Below are positions 1-8,181 of a stretch of DNA of 64,000 nucleotides, piece after piece. Under the pieces are notes generated by a model, which was not told the DNA's origin, ran no database searches, and worked only from the letters and a program-made list of their open reading frames with translations. Made by a program: the position numbers and the translations under genes. Every line of letters begins with the position of its first letter. The stretch's first letter is position 1. The DNA is from Sorangium aterium (GTDB lineage: Bacteria > Myxococcota_A > Polyangia > Polyangiales > Polyangiaceae), in assembly GCF_028368935.1 (NCBI RefSeq), contig NZ_JAQNDK010000003.1, positions 1,839,843 to 1,903,842 on the forward strand. The letters are read 5' to 3'.

Positions 1-213
1 GAGGGGCAGCTTCGCTTCTTCACCCCCGAGGGCGAGCTCGTGCCCGCAGGCAAGGAGCTCGCGAAACGGGCCGAGTCCGCCGAGCAGCGCGCCGAGTCCG
101 CCGAGCAACGCGCCGAGTCCGCCGAACAGCGGGCCGAGTCCGCCGAGCAGCAGGCAATGCGGTTGGCGGCGAGGCTCCGGGAGCTCGGCGTCGATCCCGA
201 CACGCTCAAGTAG
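1..213 (+). CDS. Uma2-family endonuclease-like protein, C-terminal end (partial)
   Basis: This is the last 70 codons of a gene whose start lies outside the window; frame 1 is open from base 1 to the TAG at 211-213. The readable part is a short globular end with the motif FFTPEGELV, then a coiled-coil tail built from four copies of the heptad AESAEQR, closing with RLRELGVDPDTLK. Uma2 (DUF820) restriction-endonuclease-fold proteins of myxobacteria and cyanobacteria commonly end in such Glu/Ala/Arg-rich heptad tails and in an ELGIDPDxL-type terminus; that is family knowledge, and the catalytic core is not visible here. The assignment therefore rests on the tail only and a different coiled-coil protein cannot be excluded. 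Confidence 0.5.
   Translation, partial: EGQLRFFTPEGELVPAGKELAKRAESAEQRAESAEQRAESAEQRAESAEQQAMRLAARLRELGVDPDTLK
70..153 (+). repeat. Four tandem 21-bp repeats encoding heptads
   Basis: Four head-to-tail 21-bp units begin with GCCGAGTCCGCCGA and differ at only a few positions in their last seven bases. Each encodes one AESAEQ(R/Q) heptad of the coiled-coil tail. The unit length keeps frame and helical register, so copy number can change without disrupting the protein. Confidence 0.85.
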
Positions 214-257
214 CGTTCGGATCCCGCGCTCCTCTCGCTCCTCCTGTGAAGAAAGCG

Positions 258-863
258 ATGAAGCTCTATTTCAGCCCTGGCGCCTGCTCGCTCTCTCCGC
301 ACATCGCGCTGCGCGAGGCCGGCCTCCCGTTCGAGCTCGAGCAGGTCCACCTCGGCACGAAGAAGACAAGGTCGGGCGCCGACTTCACCTCGATCAACCC
401 CAAGGGCTACGTGCCCGCGCTCGAGATCGAGGGCGGCGAGGTGCTCACCGAGGGGCCGGTGATCGTCCAGTACATCGCCGATCGGAGGCCCGAGTCGGGG
501 CTCGCCCCCCCGGCCGGCACCCTGGACCGCTACCGGCTGCAGGAGTGGCTGAGCTTCATCAGCACCGAGCTGCACAAGCAGTTCTCGCCGCTCTTCAAGC
601 CGAGGGCGCCGGACGAGCAAAAGAACGCGGCGAGGGCGCTCCTCGGTCGGCGCTTCGCCTTCGTGGCGCGCCGCCTCGAGGACACGACGTACCTCCTCGG
701 CGAGCGGTTCACGGTGGCGGACGCGTACCTCTATACCGTGATGACGTGGACGAGGTTCGCGGGCGTCGATCTCGGCGGATGGCCCGTCCTCGGCCGCTAC
801 AGGGAGCGCGTCGGCGCCCGCCCTGCAGTGCAGGCCGCCATCGAGGCCGAGCGGAGGCGGTAG
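258..863 (+). CDS. gstA: Glutathione S-transferase (GstA/beta class)
   Basis: A 201-residue cytosolic glutathione transferase that conjugates glutathione to electrophiles. The N-terminal thioredoxin-fold half starts MKLYFSPGACSLSPHIALRE. It holds the beta-class cysteine (PGAC) and the conserved NPKGYVPALE loop with its cis-proline, followed by the GSH-gripping LTEGPVIVQYIAD segment. The helical C-terminal domain contains the ELHKQFSPLF stretch and the GERFTVADAYLYTV motif typical of the class. Length and motif order match E. coli GstA closely. The frame also allows a GTG at 246 that adds four residues; ATG 258 is preferred because family members begin at MKL. The next gene (929) is on the same strand, 65 bases downstream, and could be co-transcribed. 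Confidence 0.93.
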   Translation: MKLYFSPGACSLSPHIALREAGLPFELEQVHLGTKKTRSGADFTSINPKGYVPALEIEGGEVLTEGPVIVQYIADRRPESGLAPPAGTLDRYRLQEWLSFISTELHKQFSPLFKPRAPDEQKNAARALLGRRFAFVARRLEDTTYLLGERFTVADAYLYTVMTWTRFAGVDLGGWPVLGRYRERVGARPAVQAAIEAERRR

Positions 864-928
864 GCATCCTTCGGTCCCTGGGGATACGCGCCTTGACGCA
901 ACGATCACGCGCGACTTTGCATGACGGC

Positions 929-1636
929 ATGCTGCAGGCGATCGCCGAGGACGTGTGGGCGTACGAGAGGGACTTCCGGCTGCCGTTCGGCGATCTGCCA
1001 GCGCGCACGACGGTCGTGAGGCGGGCCGACGGCGGGATCGTCATCCACTCGCCGCTGGCGTTCGATGACGACACCGCCCGGGAGATCGACGCGCTCGGCG
1101 AGGTGCGCGCCCTCGTCGCCCCGAGCTGCCTCCACCACGTCTTCTTGAGGGCCGCGACCGAGCGCTGGCCGCGCGCGAGCGTGCTCGGGGCGCCCGGGCT
1201 CGAGAAGAAGCTCTCCGGCCTTCGCTTCACCCCGCTGCCCCGATCCGGCGCCGCGCCGGAGATCGGCGACGATCTCGACGTCCGCCTCATCGAGGGCGCA
1301 CCGTACATCGCGGAGCACGTGTTCCTGCACGCGCGGTCGCGGACGCTCATCGTGACGGATCTCCTCTTCAACGTGCATGAGGCCCGCAGCTTCGCCATGA
1401 AGGTCTTCCTCTGGGTCGGCGGCGTGTGGAGGAAGACCGCCCAGGACCACGTGTGGCGCGTGCTCGTGAGGGACCGCGCCGCGGCGGCGCGCAGCGTCGC
1501 CGACGTCCTCGCGTGGGACTTCGAGCGCGTCGTCGTCGCCCACGGCGACGTCATCGAAGGCGAGGCGAAGGACCGGACGCGCAGCGCGCTCGCGTGGATC
1601 GGCGCCGGTGCTGGCCGGCTCCTGCCTGGGAGATGA
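929..1636 (+). CDS. DUF4336 domain protein
   Basis: A 235-residue protein matching the DUF4336 family, which resembles a stripped-down metallo-beta-lactamase fold. Family-like features are the opening LQAIAEDVWAYE, the RTTVVRRADGGIVIHSPLA strand region, the APSCLHHVFL segment where related enzymes carry metal-binding histidines, and the terminal VVVAHGDVI motif. No signal peptide is visible, so it is probably cytoplasmic. The biochemical role is unknown; the His residues hint at metal binding, but this is inference. ATG 929 is chosen because the domain begins there; the frame is open further upstream, overlapping the GST gene, but that part reads as antisense-like low-complexity sequence. It sits directly after the GST gene, so the two may share a transcript. 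Confidence 0.75.
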   Translation: MLQAIAEDVWAYERDFRLPFGDLPARTTVVRRADGGIVIHSPLAFDDDTAREIDALGEVRALVAPSCLHHVFLRAATERWPRASVLGAPGLEKKLSGLRFTPLPRSGAAPEIGDDLDVRLIEGAPYIAEHVFLHARSRTLIVTDLLFNVHEARSFAMKVFLWVGGVWRKTAQDHVWRVLVRDRAAAARSVADVLAWDFERVVVAHGDVIEGEAKDRTRSALAWIGAGAGRLLPGR

Positions 1637-1642
1637 GCGCTC

Positions 1643-2041
1643 TCAGGCGGCCACCTGCGCGCGGCGCAGCCCGATGACCTGCGCCTCCGCGAAGAGCGCG
1701 ACGGCGAGCGCCTGCGCCGCGACGAACGCATAGCCGATCGCCGTCGGCTCGAACCAGCCGAGCGCGAGGAGGAGCATGCTGTCGACGACCCAGAGCGCGT
1801 TCGCGACGACGACGGCGACGACGGCCCCCCGGGCCGGACGCTCGCGCGTGCCGAGCCATGCGACGAGCGCCGCGAACGGGAGCAGGCTCGCTCCAGCCCA
1901 GCGGAACAGCGGCTCGGGGAGGCCAGTCAGGCCGGCGAGGGGCGCCGCGGCGGCGAGCATGAGGAGGCCTGTGGCGCCGCTGAGGGCCGCGTCGGCGAGG
2001 AGGGCGCGGCGGAGGAAGCGAGGAGAGATCACGAACGACAT
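1643..2041 (-). CDS. Small integral membrane protein, four predicted TM helices
   Basis: A 132-residue hydrophobic protein with about four membrane spans (SGATGLLMLAAAAPLAG; LLPFAALVAWLG; GAVVAVVVANALWVVDSMLL; AIGYAFVAAQALAVALF). The start at MSFVISPRFLRR is supported by an AAAGGAG ribosome site eight bases upstream; the open frame continues upstream without a better start. It is transcribed divergently from the MmyB-type regulator at 2233, with a perfect palindrome in between, which is the usual arrangement of such a regulator and its target. Small membrane proteins of this kind next to XRE regulators are common in actinobacteria and myxobacteria, but no function is established. It converges with and nearly abuts the DUF4336 gene. 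Confidence 0.75.
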   Translation of the reverse strand: MSFVISPRFLRRALLADAALSGATGLLMLAAAAPLAGLTGLPEPLFRWAGASLLPFAALVAWLGTRERPARGAVVAVVVANALWVVDSMLLLALGWFEPTAIGYAFVAAQALAVALFAEAQVIGLRRAQVAA

Positions 2042-2179
2042 GGTGGGCTCCTTTCGTTGCGGTCGGGGGCTCATCGCCCCTCGGTGGGCGGGACCTGCGG
2101 GGCAGCGCGCGCGCGGCGCGCCGGGTGTCCACAGCGCCCCTGACACCGCTCACCTTGGGGCGCCCTCGGCATGGGGTCG

Positions 2180-2196
2180 ATTACCTCCCAGGTAAT
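2180..2196. promoter_or_regulatory. Palindromic operator candidate between divergent genes
   Basis: ATTACCTCCCAGGTAAT is a perfect 7-bp inverted repeat with a 3-bp spacer, 37 bp before the MmyB-type regulator and about 140 bp before the membrane-protein start. XRE-family regulators bind such short palindromes as dimers. The GGTAA half-sites and the position in a divergent promoter make it the natural operator for the adjacent regulator. Confidence 0.65.
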
Positions 2197-2232
2197 GGGC
2201 GTCATTTCCCGGCGTGCTAGGGTCGACTCGCG

Positions 2233-3081
2233 ATGACGAGCTCACACCCGCCGATCGGGGGTCTCCTGCGCGAGTGGCGCCAGCGCCGTCGAATGAGCCA
2301 GCTCGACCTCGCCTGCGAGGCCGACATCTCGACACGCCACCTGAGCTTCCTCGAGACCGGCCGCGCGCAGCCGAGCCGCGAGATGGTGATCCACCTGGCG
2401 GAGCGCCTCGATGTGCCCTTGCGCGACCGCAACCAGCTCCTCGTGGCGGCGGGGTACGCGCCACTCTATCCGGAGCGCAGCCTCGGCGATCCCGCGCTCG
2501 CGGCGGCGCGCAGGGCGGTCGATCTGGTGCTCGCCGGCCACGAGCCCTATCCGGCGGTCGCCATCGATCGGCACTGGACCCTCGTCGCCGCGAACGGCGC
2601 GATCGGCCCATTCCTGGCCGGCGCCGACGCCGCCCTCCTCCAGCCCCCGATCAACGTGCTGCGCCTGAGCCTGCACCCAGGGGGCCTCGCGCCGCGCATC
2701 GAGAACTCGACCGAGTGGCGCGCGCACCTCCTCTCGCGCCTGCGCCGTCAGATCGACGTGAGCTCCGATCCCGCCCTCGTGACGCTCTTCGAAGAGCTCA
2801 TCCGCTATCCATCGCCGGAAGGATCGAGGCGCCCTGAGCCCGCCCGCGAGCCCGACCCGGTCACCATCGCGGTGCCGCTCCGGCTCAGGACGGAGGACGG
2901 TATCCTGAGCTTCCTCAGCGCGACCATGGTCTTCGGCACGCCGATCGACGTCACCCTGTCCGAGCTCGCGGTCGAGTCGTTCTTCCCCGCGGACCAGGCG
3001 ACCGCGGAGGCGCTGCGCGCGACGGCGCGACGCCGAGGACAACGGCCCTCTGCAGAGGAATCGCATCGAATCCCGCTCTGA
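2233..3081 (+). CDS. XRE-family transcriptional regulator with MmyB-like C-terminal domain
   Basis: A 282-residue DNA-binding regulator. Residues 9-65 form a lambda-repressor-type helix-turn-helix (LREWRQRRRMSQLDLACEAD, ISTRHLSFLETGRAQPSR). The rest is the MmyB-like ligand-binding domain with its recognisable AGYAPLYPERSL linker, the PYPAVAIDRHWTLVAANGAI segment and the NVLRLSLHP motif. MmyB-type proteins are PAS-like regulators, often controlling an adjacent divergent gene; here that is the small membrane protein at 1643-2041. The protein lacks a signal peptide and is cytoplasmic. ATG 2233 directly precedes the HTH domain. It converges with the kinase gene ending at 3174. Confidence 0.9.
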   Translation: MTSSHPPIGGLLREWRQRRRMSQLDLACEADISTRHLSFLETGRAQPSREMVIHLAERLDVPLRDRNQLLVAAGYAPLYPERSLGDPALAAARRAVDLVLAGHEPYPAVAIDRHWTLVAANGAIGPFLAGADAALLQPPINVLRLSLHPGGLAPRIENSTEWRAHLLSRLRRQIDVSSDPALVTLFEELIRYPSPEGSRRPEPAREPDPVTIAVPLRLRTEDGILSFLSATMVFGTPIDVTLSELAVESFFPADQATAEALRATARRRGQRPSAEESHRIPL

Positions 3082-3131
3082 GGGCGCGCGCCGCGCGCGC
3101 ATCGACCAGCCGCGCTCCCCTGGGCAGCGCG

Positions 3132-3201
3132 GAGAGCGCTCCCGGTGCGTCGCGATGCGCAACGCTGAGAGCGCTACCGGTGCATCGCGATGTCGTTGCG
3201 G
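3132..3201. repeat. Imperfect 35-bp tandem duplication at the 3' end of the kinase gene
   Basis: Two adjacent 35-bp units (3132-3166 and 3167-3201) start GAGAGCGCT and continue with (C/A)CCGGTGC(G/A)TCGCGATG. The right unit contains the last codons and stop of the kinase gene (minus strand), while the left unit lies outside it. The left copy looks like a duplicated gene tail, or part of the termination region between the two convergent genes. Confidence 0.6.
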
Positions 3202-4634
3202 GGAAAGGGCTTGATGCGTCGGGTGTGCCGCCCAGTGGACGGAGCGGTCTTGATCCGCCCGGGGGATCGCGCGGGCCGCGCGGTGGGCTTCTTCTTCGTT
3301 GTCGACCGCGAGGCCTCGCTGGCGGGCGCGCTCTCGGGCTGCGCCGCCGCGGCCTGGACCGGCTCCTGGAGCTCCGGCGCGAGCAGCGGTCGGGGTGCCT
3401 CCACGACGCTGGCGAGGAGCGTCGCCTCGGTCGAGCTCGCCAGCCCGGCGCCGCGGGGGGCGACGGCGGCGAGCGCGGCGTTGTCGGCTGCGGGCGCGGC
3501 GAACCGGACGCCGAAGAACAGGCTGGCGCCGGCCAGCACGGCGCCTAGCGCGGCGGCCGCCGCCATCCGCGCGGATGGCCTTTTGCGCTTCTTGCGGCCC
3601 GACGCCGTGCCCAGGACCGCGGTCGTGCCATCACCGCCGTCGTCCTCGCAGAGATCCGCCTCGACCACCGGTATCGACGGGGACGTCATGACAGGGTTGC
3701 GCCGGGTGACCACGCCGTCCTGCGAGCTCACGGGCGGCGCCTCGACCACGCTCTCCGCACCCGCCGGAGCCGGCGTCTCGGTGCCCCACTTGCGCGACGA
3801 CAGCGCCCGCTCCAGCGCGTCGGCCATCTCCTTCGCCGACCCGAAGCGCGCGCTCGGATCCTGCTGAAGGGCCCTCGCCATCCATTCGTCGACGGCGGCC
3901 GGCACGTCGATCCGGTGCGCGCTGGGCGGCGTGAACCGCCCCCTGTGCACGGCGAGCGTGAGCGCCGCGAGCGTCTCTCCGGAGAACGGGGTCCGCCCCG
4001 TCATCGCATGATAGGCAACGACGCCGAGCGACCAGAGATCCGCGCGGAAATCGAGATCCCTCGGGGTGACGAGCTGCTCCGGGCTCATGTAGAGCGGCGT
4101 CCCGACCACGTTCCCCGTCGAGGTGACCCGCAGGTCCCGGACCCGCTTGGCGATACCGAAGTCAAGCACCTTGACGAAGATCTCCCCATCCACCTGGGTC
4201 AGGAACAGGTTGTCCGGCTTGATGTCGCGGTGGACGATGCCGAGCCGGTGCGCCTGCCCCAGCGCCTTGGCCGCTTGCGCCACGATACGCGCCACCTCGC
4301 CGAGCGGCAGCCGGCCCTGGCGGCTGATACGGACCCTCAGGTCCTCGCCGCGGAGGAGCTCCATCGCGATGTACGGCATGCCCTCCGCCGTCAAGCCGTG
4401 ATCGAGGACCTGCGCGACGTGCGGGCTCGTGATCTGCGCCGCAGCGACCGCCTCTCGCCGGAACCGCTCGACGTAGCCCGGGTCGTCCGCGTACTCGGGC
4501 GACATGAACTTCACGGCTACCTGAGCCTTCAGCGGAAGCCGATCGGCAACCCAGATGCTCCCCATCCCGCCGCGCCGGAGGATGCGCACGAGCCTCAGCG
4601 AAGGCGTCACCATCTGTCCGGTGTGCAGGGGCAT
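3174..4634 (-). CDS. Ser/Thr protein kinase, PknB-like, with C-terminal membrane anchor
   Basis: A 486-residue Hanks-type kinase. The catalytic domain (about residues 12-275) has the Gly-rich loop RRGGMGSIW, the VAVKF lysine, HRDIKPDN, DFGIAK, and the GTPLYMSPEQ activation segment, so all catalytic residues are present. After a charged, proline-rich stretch ending in the RKKRKRPS cluster comes one transmembrane helix (about 370-390, AAAAALGAVLAGASLFFGV). A low-complexity, probably extracytoplasmic tail rich in Ala, Pro and Lys/Arg follows. The start at MPLHTGQM is favoured by an AAGGAG ribosome site 10 bases upstream; an in-frame ATG at 4727 would add 31 unrelated residues. Substrates are unknown. 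The flanking genes are not obvious partners. Confidence 0.92.
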   Translation of the reverse strand: MPLHTGQMVTPSLRLVRILRRGGMGSIWVADRLPLKAQVAVKFMSPEYADDPGYVERFRREAVAAAQITSPHVAQVLDHGLTAEGMPYIAMELLRGEDLRVRISRQGRLPLGEVARIVAQAAKALGQAHRLGIVHRDIKPDNLFLTQVDGEIFVKVLDFGIAKRVRDLRVTSTGNVVGTPLYMSPEQLVTPRDLDFRADLWSLGVVAYHAMTGRTPFSGETLAALTLAVHRGRFTPPSAHRIDVPAAVDEWMARALQQDPSARFGSAKEMADALERALSSRKWGTETPAPAGAESVVEAPPVSSQDGVVTRRNPVMTSPSIPVVEADLCEDDGGDGTTAVLGTASGRKKRKRPSARMAAAAALGAVLAGASLFFGVRFAAPAADNAALAAVAPRGAGLASSTEATLLASVVEAPRPLLAPELQEPVQAAAAQPESAPASEASRSTTKKKPTARPARSPGRIKTAPSTGRHTRRIKPFPRNDIAMHR

Positions 4635-5624
4635 ACCTCTGCTACTCCTTCTCGCACTCGCACAAGCTCGAGCCGGTGGTTCCGTCAGCTCCAGCCGAAA
4701 ATCGCCCGAATGGCGTAAATAGATCACTACGACGCCTTCATTGCCTCTGCAAGAGAAACAAAGTGCTCTCCGCCACGTCCGTCACGTGTGTCAGCTCTAG
4801 TCAGCTCTAGGCAGTTCTAGGTGCGCGTCGCGCACCCGCGCACACTGAAGCCGACCCGTCTCTTGCATCCCCCAGGAGCCCAGGGGCCGCGGAGAACTCC
4901 TATGCGAGACGGCCACGGGGACGGACATCCACCGTGCGCTGATGTCGGCGGATGAGCGCATGTCGAGCGCCAGCTTCGTCCAGCCGGTCGAGGGCGCCCG
5001 TCGCCGCGAGCGGCGGCGCCGAACAACGGAGTTGAAGGTAGGCCACCCGATCATCAGGTGGGGAGCGCGGGAACAAGCGTGCCTGTCGTGCGGCCATGGC
5101 CCGCGATCCGCTGTGGCTTCATCCATGGGCTCACCTCGCGGCGTCAGGTGAGCCCGCCCGGGGGGCGCGAGGGCTCATCGCCTCTTGACTTCGAAAAAAG
5201 TCTTTCATTTTGCCTCCACAACCACCGTCCGGGCAGCATGGAGGGTGGCGCTCGTGTCTTCAATCCAGCGCGAGAGTCACGTGGACGGGGCGAGACCCAT
5301 TGGGGGTCGACATCGTCCGACATCGGAGGGCGGGCCTGTCCAGCTCCACGCGGGGCGCGCTCGCGCCTCCCTGGATCACGCACCGCGACAGGCGGGTTGT
5401 CCCCTGGAGGAGGATTGAAGCCTCTCGTCTTCTGGGTGCCGGCTCACTGAAAGAGTTCACCCAGCCGAGGACGGCCTGGACGCCCACGGAGCTCGCGCGT
5501 ACGCCGGCGGAGGAAATCCACCCGCGCCGAGACTGAAGCTGATGCGTAGGGGTGCGATAAAAAATGAAGCGCGGGTGTCATCCATGGTTGCGTCTACGCG
5601 CGCAGGCGTAGAATCGCCGGAACC
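4635..5624. other. About 990-bp intergenic region, no gene supported
   Basis: This region separates the divergent kinase (3174-4634) and cyclase (5625) genes. Open frames here are short, Arg/Pro/Ser-rich and lack family features or ribosome sites. It contains three tandem 10-bp repeats at 4791-4820. A locally AT-rich patch around 5185-5215, with TTGACT at 5185, could belong to the cyclase promoter, but no convincing -10 element follows. Confidence 0.6.
4791..4820. repeat. Three tandem 10-bp repeats
   Basis: TCAGCTCTAG, TCAGCTCTAG and GCAGTTCTAG follow each other directly, about 160 bp upstream of the kinase start on the minus strand. A 10-bp period places each copy on the same face of the helix, as in a phased protein-binding array, but chance duplication is also possible. 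Confidence 0.6.
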
Positions 5625-7949
5625 ATGAGCCGATCCCCCTCCGACAAGGACGCGCCCAAAAAGGCAACGGTCAGCCCCGTGCCGTCGCGAGGGACCCCGC
5701 CGGAGACGATCCCGTCGCGCGCCAGCGCCAGCAGCAGCAGCGCCCTGCCGTCGGCGCCGCCCCTGACACGGAGCAGCGCCGGCAGCGGCAGCGCCCTGCC
5801 GCCGGCGCCCGCCTCGAACCGCGGGGGCAGCACCCTCCCGCCTCCTCAGCAGCACGCGCCGCCCCCGGCGCGCGGCAGCCATTTCCCGGCCGACGCGCGC
5901 GTGCGGCGGGATCGACCGAGCGTCCCGCTCTCTCCGCACGGCGCGTATGCGTCGCAGGAGGCGCGCGGCTGGCGAGAGCGGCCGACCGCCGCGGCCGCCG
6001 CCGCGGCGCGCGCCGGCTATACCTTGCAGGATCCGTTCGATCGGTGGGACCCGTCCGAGGGCTCCCCCGCTGCGCCAGCGACCCAGCCGCCCGAACCGCC
6101 GAGCTCGCGGATCCCGGAGGCGTCGCGCCACGAAGACGCCGGCCGCGGCCACGCGCCGGCCTCGTCGCCGGGCAAGCGCACGGCGACCGGCGGGCTGCCC
6201 GCCGCGCACCAGCCGGCGGCGTCGGCCAGGCCGTCCGCGGGGCGCGAGCCGCAGCGGCTCCACGAGCCGCACGGCGGAGGCCACGATCCGTACACGCCCA
6301 TCAACCAGATCCTCGGCTACACGCGCCTGCTCGTGGCGTCGCTGCAGGGCAAGGTCGCGCCGCAGCACATCGAGGACATCCGCAACATCGAGCTCGCGTC
6401 GCGCAAGCTGCTCACCATCGTGCAGGCGATGGAGAACGGCGACGAGGACGCGCCCTCGAGCGTGAAGGTCAGCATCCCCTCTCCGCACGAGGAGCCCGCT
6501 GTCCACGCCGAGATCGAGGGCAGCGGGCGCGGCACCATCCTCGTTGTCGACGACAGCCGAGGCAACCGCGACGTCCTCTGTCGGGTGCTGCAGAACAACG
6601 GCTACCGCACCGCGTCCGCCGAGGACGGACCCCGCGCGCTGGGGCTCGCCGCGCGCGAGCGCTTCGACGCCGTGCTGCTCGACGTGAACATGCCCGGCAT
6701 CAGCGGCCTCGGCGTGCTCTCGGCCCTGCGCCAGAGCCGGTCGCAGGCCGAGCTCCCGGTGATCATGGTGACCACGCGCGGCGCGAGCGAGGACGTCGTC
6801 GAGTCGCTCAAGCTCGGCGCCAACGACCACGTGACGAAGCCGATCGACTTCGACATCCTGCTCGGGCGGCTCGACACGCAGCTCACGCTGAAGCGCTCGC
6901 GCGAGCAGCTCTCGCAGCTCGCGGCGGAGCTGTCGGTCAAGAGCGAGTTCATCCGCAAGACGTTCGGCCGCTACCTGAGCGACGACGTGGTGAACCGCCT
7001 GCTCTCCTCGCCCGAGGCCCAGCTCCTCGGCGGCGAGGAGCGCGAGGTGACCATCATGATGACGGACCTCCGCAGCTTCACGACGATGACCGAGAACATG
7101 CCGCCCGACGTCGTCATGCGGCTCCTGAACGGCTACCTCGGCGAGATGGCGCGCATCATCGTCGCGCGCGGCGGCACGATCATCGAGTTCATCGGCGACG
7201 CGATCCTCGCGCTCTTCGGCGCGCCGTTCCCGGCGGGCGACGACACCCGCCGCGCGGTCGCCTGCGCGCTGGAGATGCAGATGGCGATGGACGCGGTGAA
7301 CGAGAAGAACAGCGCCGAGGGCCTGCCGACGCTGCAGATGGGCATCGCGCTCAACACCGGCCCGGTCGTCGTCGGCAACATCGGCTCCGAGGCGCGCACG
7401 AAATACGGCGTGGTCGGCGCCCAGGTGAACCTGACGTCCCGCATCGAGTCGTGCACGGTGGGCCGCCAGATCCTGATCGCGGACACCACGCGCCGCGCCG
7501 CGGGCGCGGGCCTCCTGCTCGGCCAGAGCCACGCGCTGGCCGTCAAGGGGTTCTCGAACCGTGTGCTGGTCCACGAGGTCCTGGGCCTCGACAACCCCGA
7601 GCGGCTCTACCTGCCCGAGCGGCGGGTCGAGATCCTCTCGCTCTCGTCGCCGCTGCCGGTCGTGTGCGCGCGCCTCGCGGGCAAGCGGGTGGAGGGCGAG
7701 CCGCAGTCCGCCTTCATCCTCGGGCTCTCCCCCTTCGGCGCCGTGCTGCGGCTGCATCCCCGGCCCGCGCCCTTCACGAATCTCCAGATCCACCCGTCCG
7801 GCCCGCTCGCCGAGCAGCTCGGCGGCGAGCTGCACGCGAAGGTGATCGAGCTCGACGCGCGCGCCGACGACGTCGTGCGCATCCACTTCACGTCGTCACC
7901 GCCGGGGCTCGCGGCGTTCGTTCAGAAGCTGCACCGCGCCGAGGCATAG
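5625..7949 (+). CDS. Multidomain class III adenylate/guanylate cyclase with receiver and PilZ-like domains
   Basis: A 774-residue soluble signalling protein. Residues 1-210 are Ser/Pro/Ala-rich and disordered. Residues 215-275 resemble a histidine-kinase dimerisation helix pair (H220 in HDPYTPINQILGYTRLL), but no ATPase domain follows. A complete receiver domain (303-420) carries phospho-acceptor D353 (LLDVNMPG) and the KPID lysine. After a linker helix comes a class III cyclase domain (about 472-655) with both metal aspartates, D481 (MMTDLRSFT) and D525 (FIGDAILALFG). Asn and Arg of VNLTSRIE are present, and K593 lies in KYGVVG. In that motif a Gly occupies the position usually Thr or Asp in purine recognition, so the product (cAMP or cGMP) is uncertain. 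The C-terminal 110 residues resemble a PilZ-type beta barrel. Phosphorylation of the receiver probably controls cyclase activity. Confidence 0.9.
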   Translation: MSRSPSDKDAPKKATVSPVPSRGTPPETIPSRASASSSSALPSAPPLTRSSAGSGSALPPAPASNRGGSTLPPPQQHAPPPARGSHFPADARVRRDRPSVPLSPHGAYASQEARGWRERPTAAAAAAARAGYTLQDPFDRWDPSEGSPAAPATQPPEPPSSRIPEASRHEDAGRGHAPASSPGKRTATGGLPAAHQPAASARPSAGREPQRLHEPHGGGHDPYTPINQILGYTRLLVASLQGKVAPQHIEDIRNIELASRKLLTIVQAMENGDEDAPSSVKVSIPSPHEEPAVHAEIEGSGRGTILVVDDSRGNRDVLCRVLQNNGYRTASAEDGPRALGLAARERFDAVLLDVNMPGISGLGVLSALRQSRSQAELPVIMVTTRGASEDVVESLKLGANDHVTKPIDFDILLGRLDTQLTLKRSREQLSQLAAELSVKSEFIRKTFGRYLSDDVVNRLLSSPEAQLLGGEEREVTIMMTDLRSFTTMTENMPPDVVMRLLNGYLGEMARIIVARGGTIIEFIGDAILALFGAPFPAGDDTRRAVACALEMQMAMDAVNEKNSAEGLPTLQMGIALNTGPVVVGNIGSEARTKYGVVGAQVNLTSRIESCTVGRQILIADTTRRAAGAGLLLGQSHALAVKGFSNRVLVHEVLGLDNPERLYLPERRVEILSLSSPLPVVCARLAGKRVEGEPQSAFILGLSPFGAVLRLHPRPAPFTNLQIHPSGPLAEQLGGELHAKVIELDARADDVVRIHFTSSPPGLAAFVQKLHRAEA

Positions 7950-8181
7950 CGGCTCTCCCCACAGGCAGGCTCGTTCACATCGAACCCGTGCTCCTGAAGG
8001 GGCCGTATCGGCTCGGCGACCGGCTCTCCTCGGCTCCGAGGACATCGCCCTGCGCGTGACCCAGGGCGAAGCGCCCCTGGGAGAGCACCTTTGCTTCGAA
8101 CGAGCGCCTCGCCTACGCTCCGCCCTCGCAGCGCAACACGGCCCCTTCACGCGGACCCATACACCGAGGTAGCAGACGCCC

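Noticed and set aside
545..1636. 363-codon frame starting inside the GST gene
   Set aside because: Only the part from about 929 has DUF4336 features; the upstream part is an out-of-frame reading of the GST gene, so the start was moved to 929.
4797..5126. 109-codon minus-strand frame as a small gene
   Set aside because: No ribosome site, Arg/Ser/Pro-rich composition, no recognisable motif.
5457..7886. 809-codon open frame on the minus strand opposite the cyclase
   Set aside because: Its translation is low-complexity Arg/Ala/Asp/His-rich with no domain motif, whereas the plus strand gives complete receiver and cyclase domains. It is a shadow of high-GC codon use.
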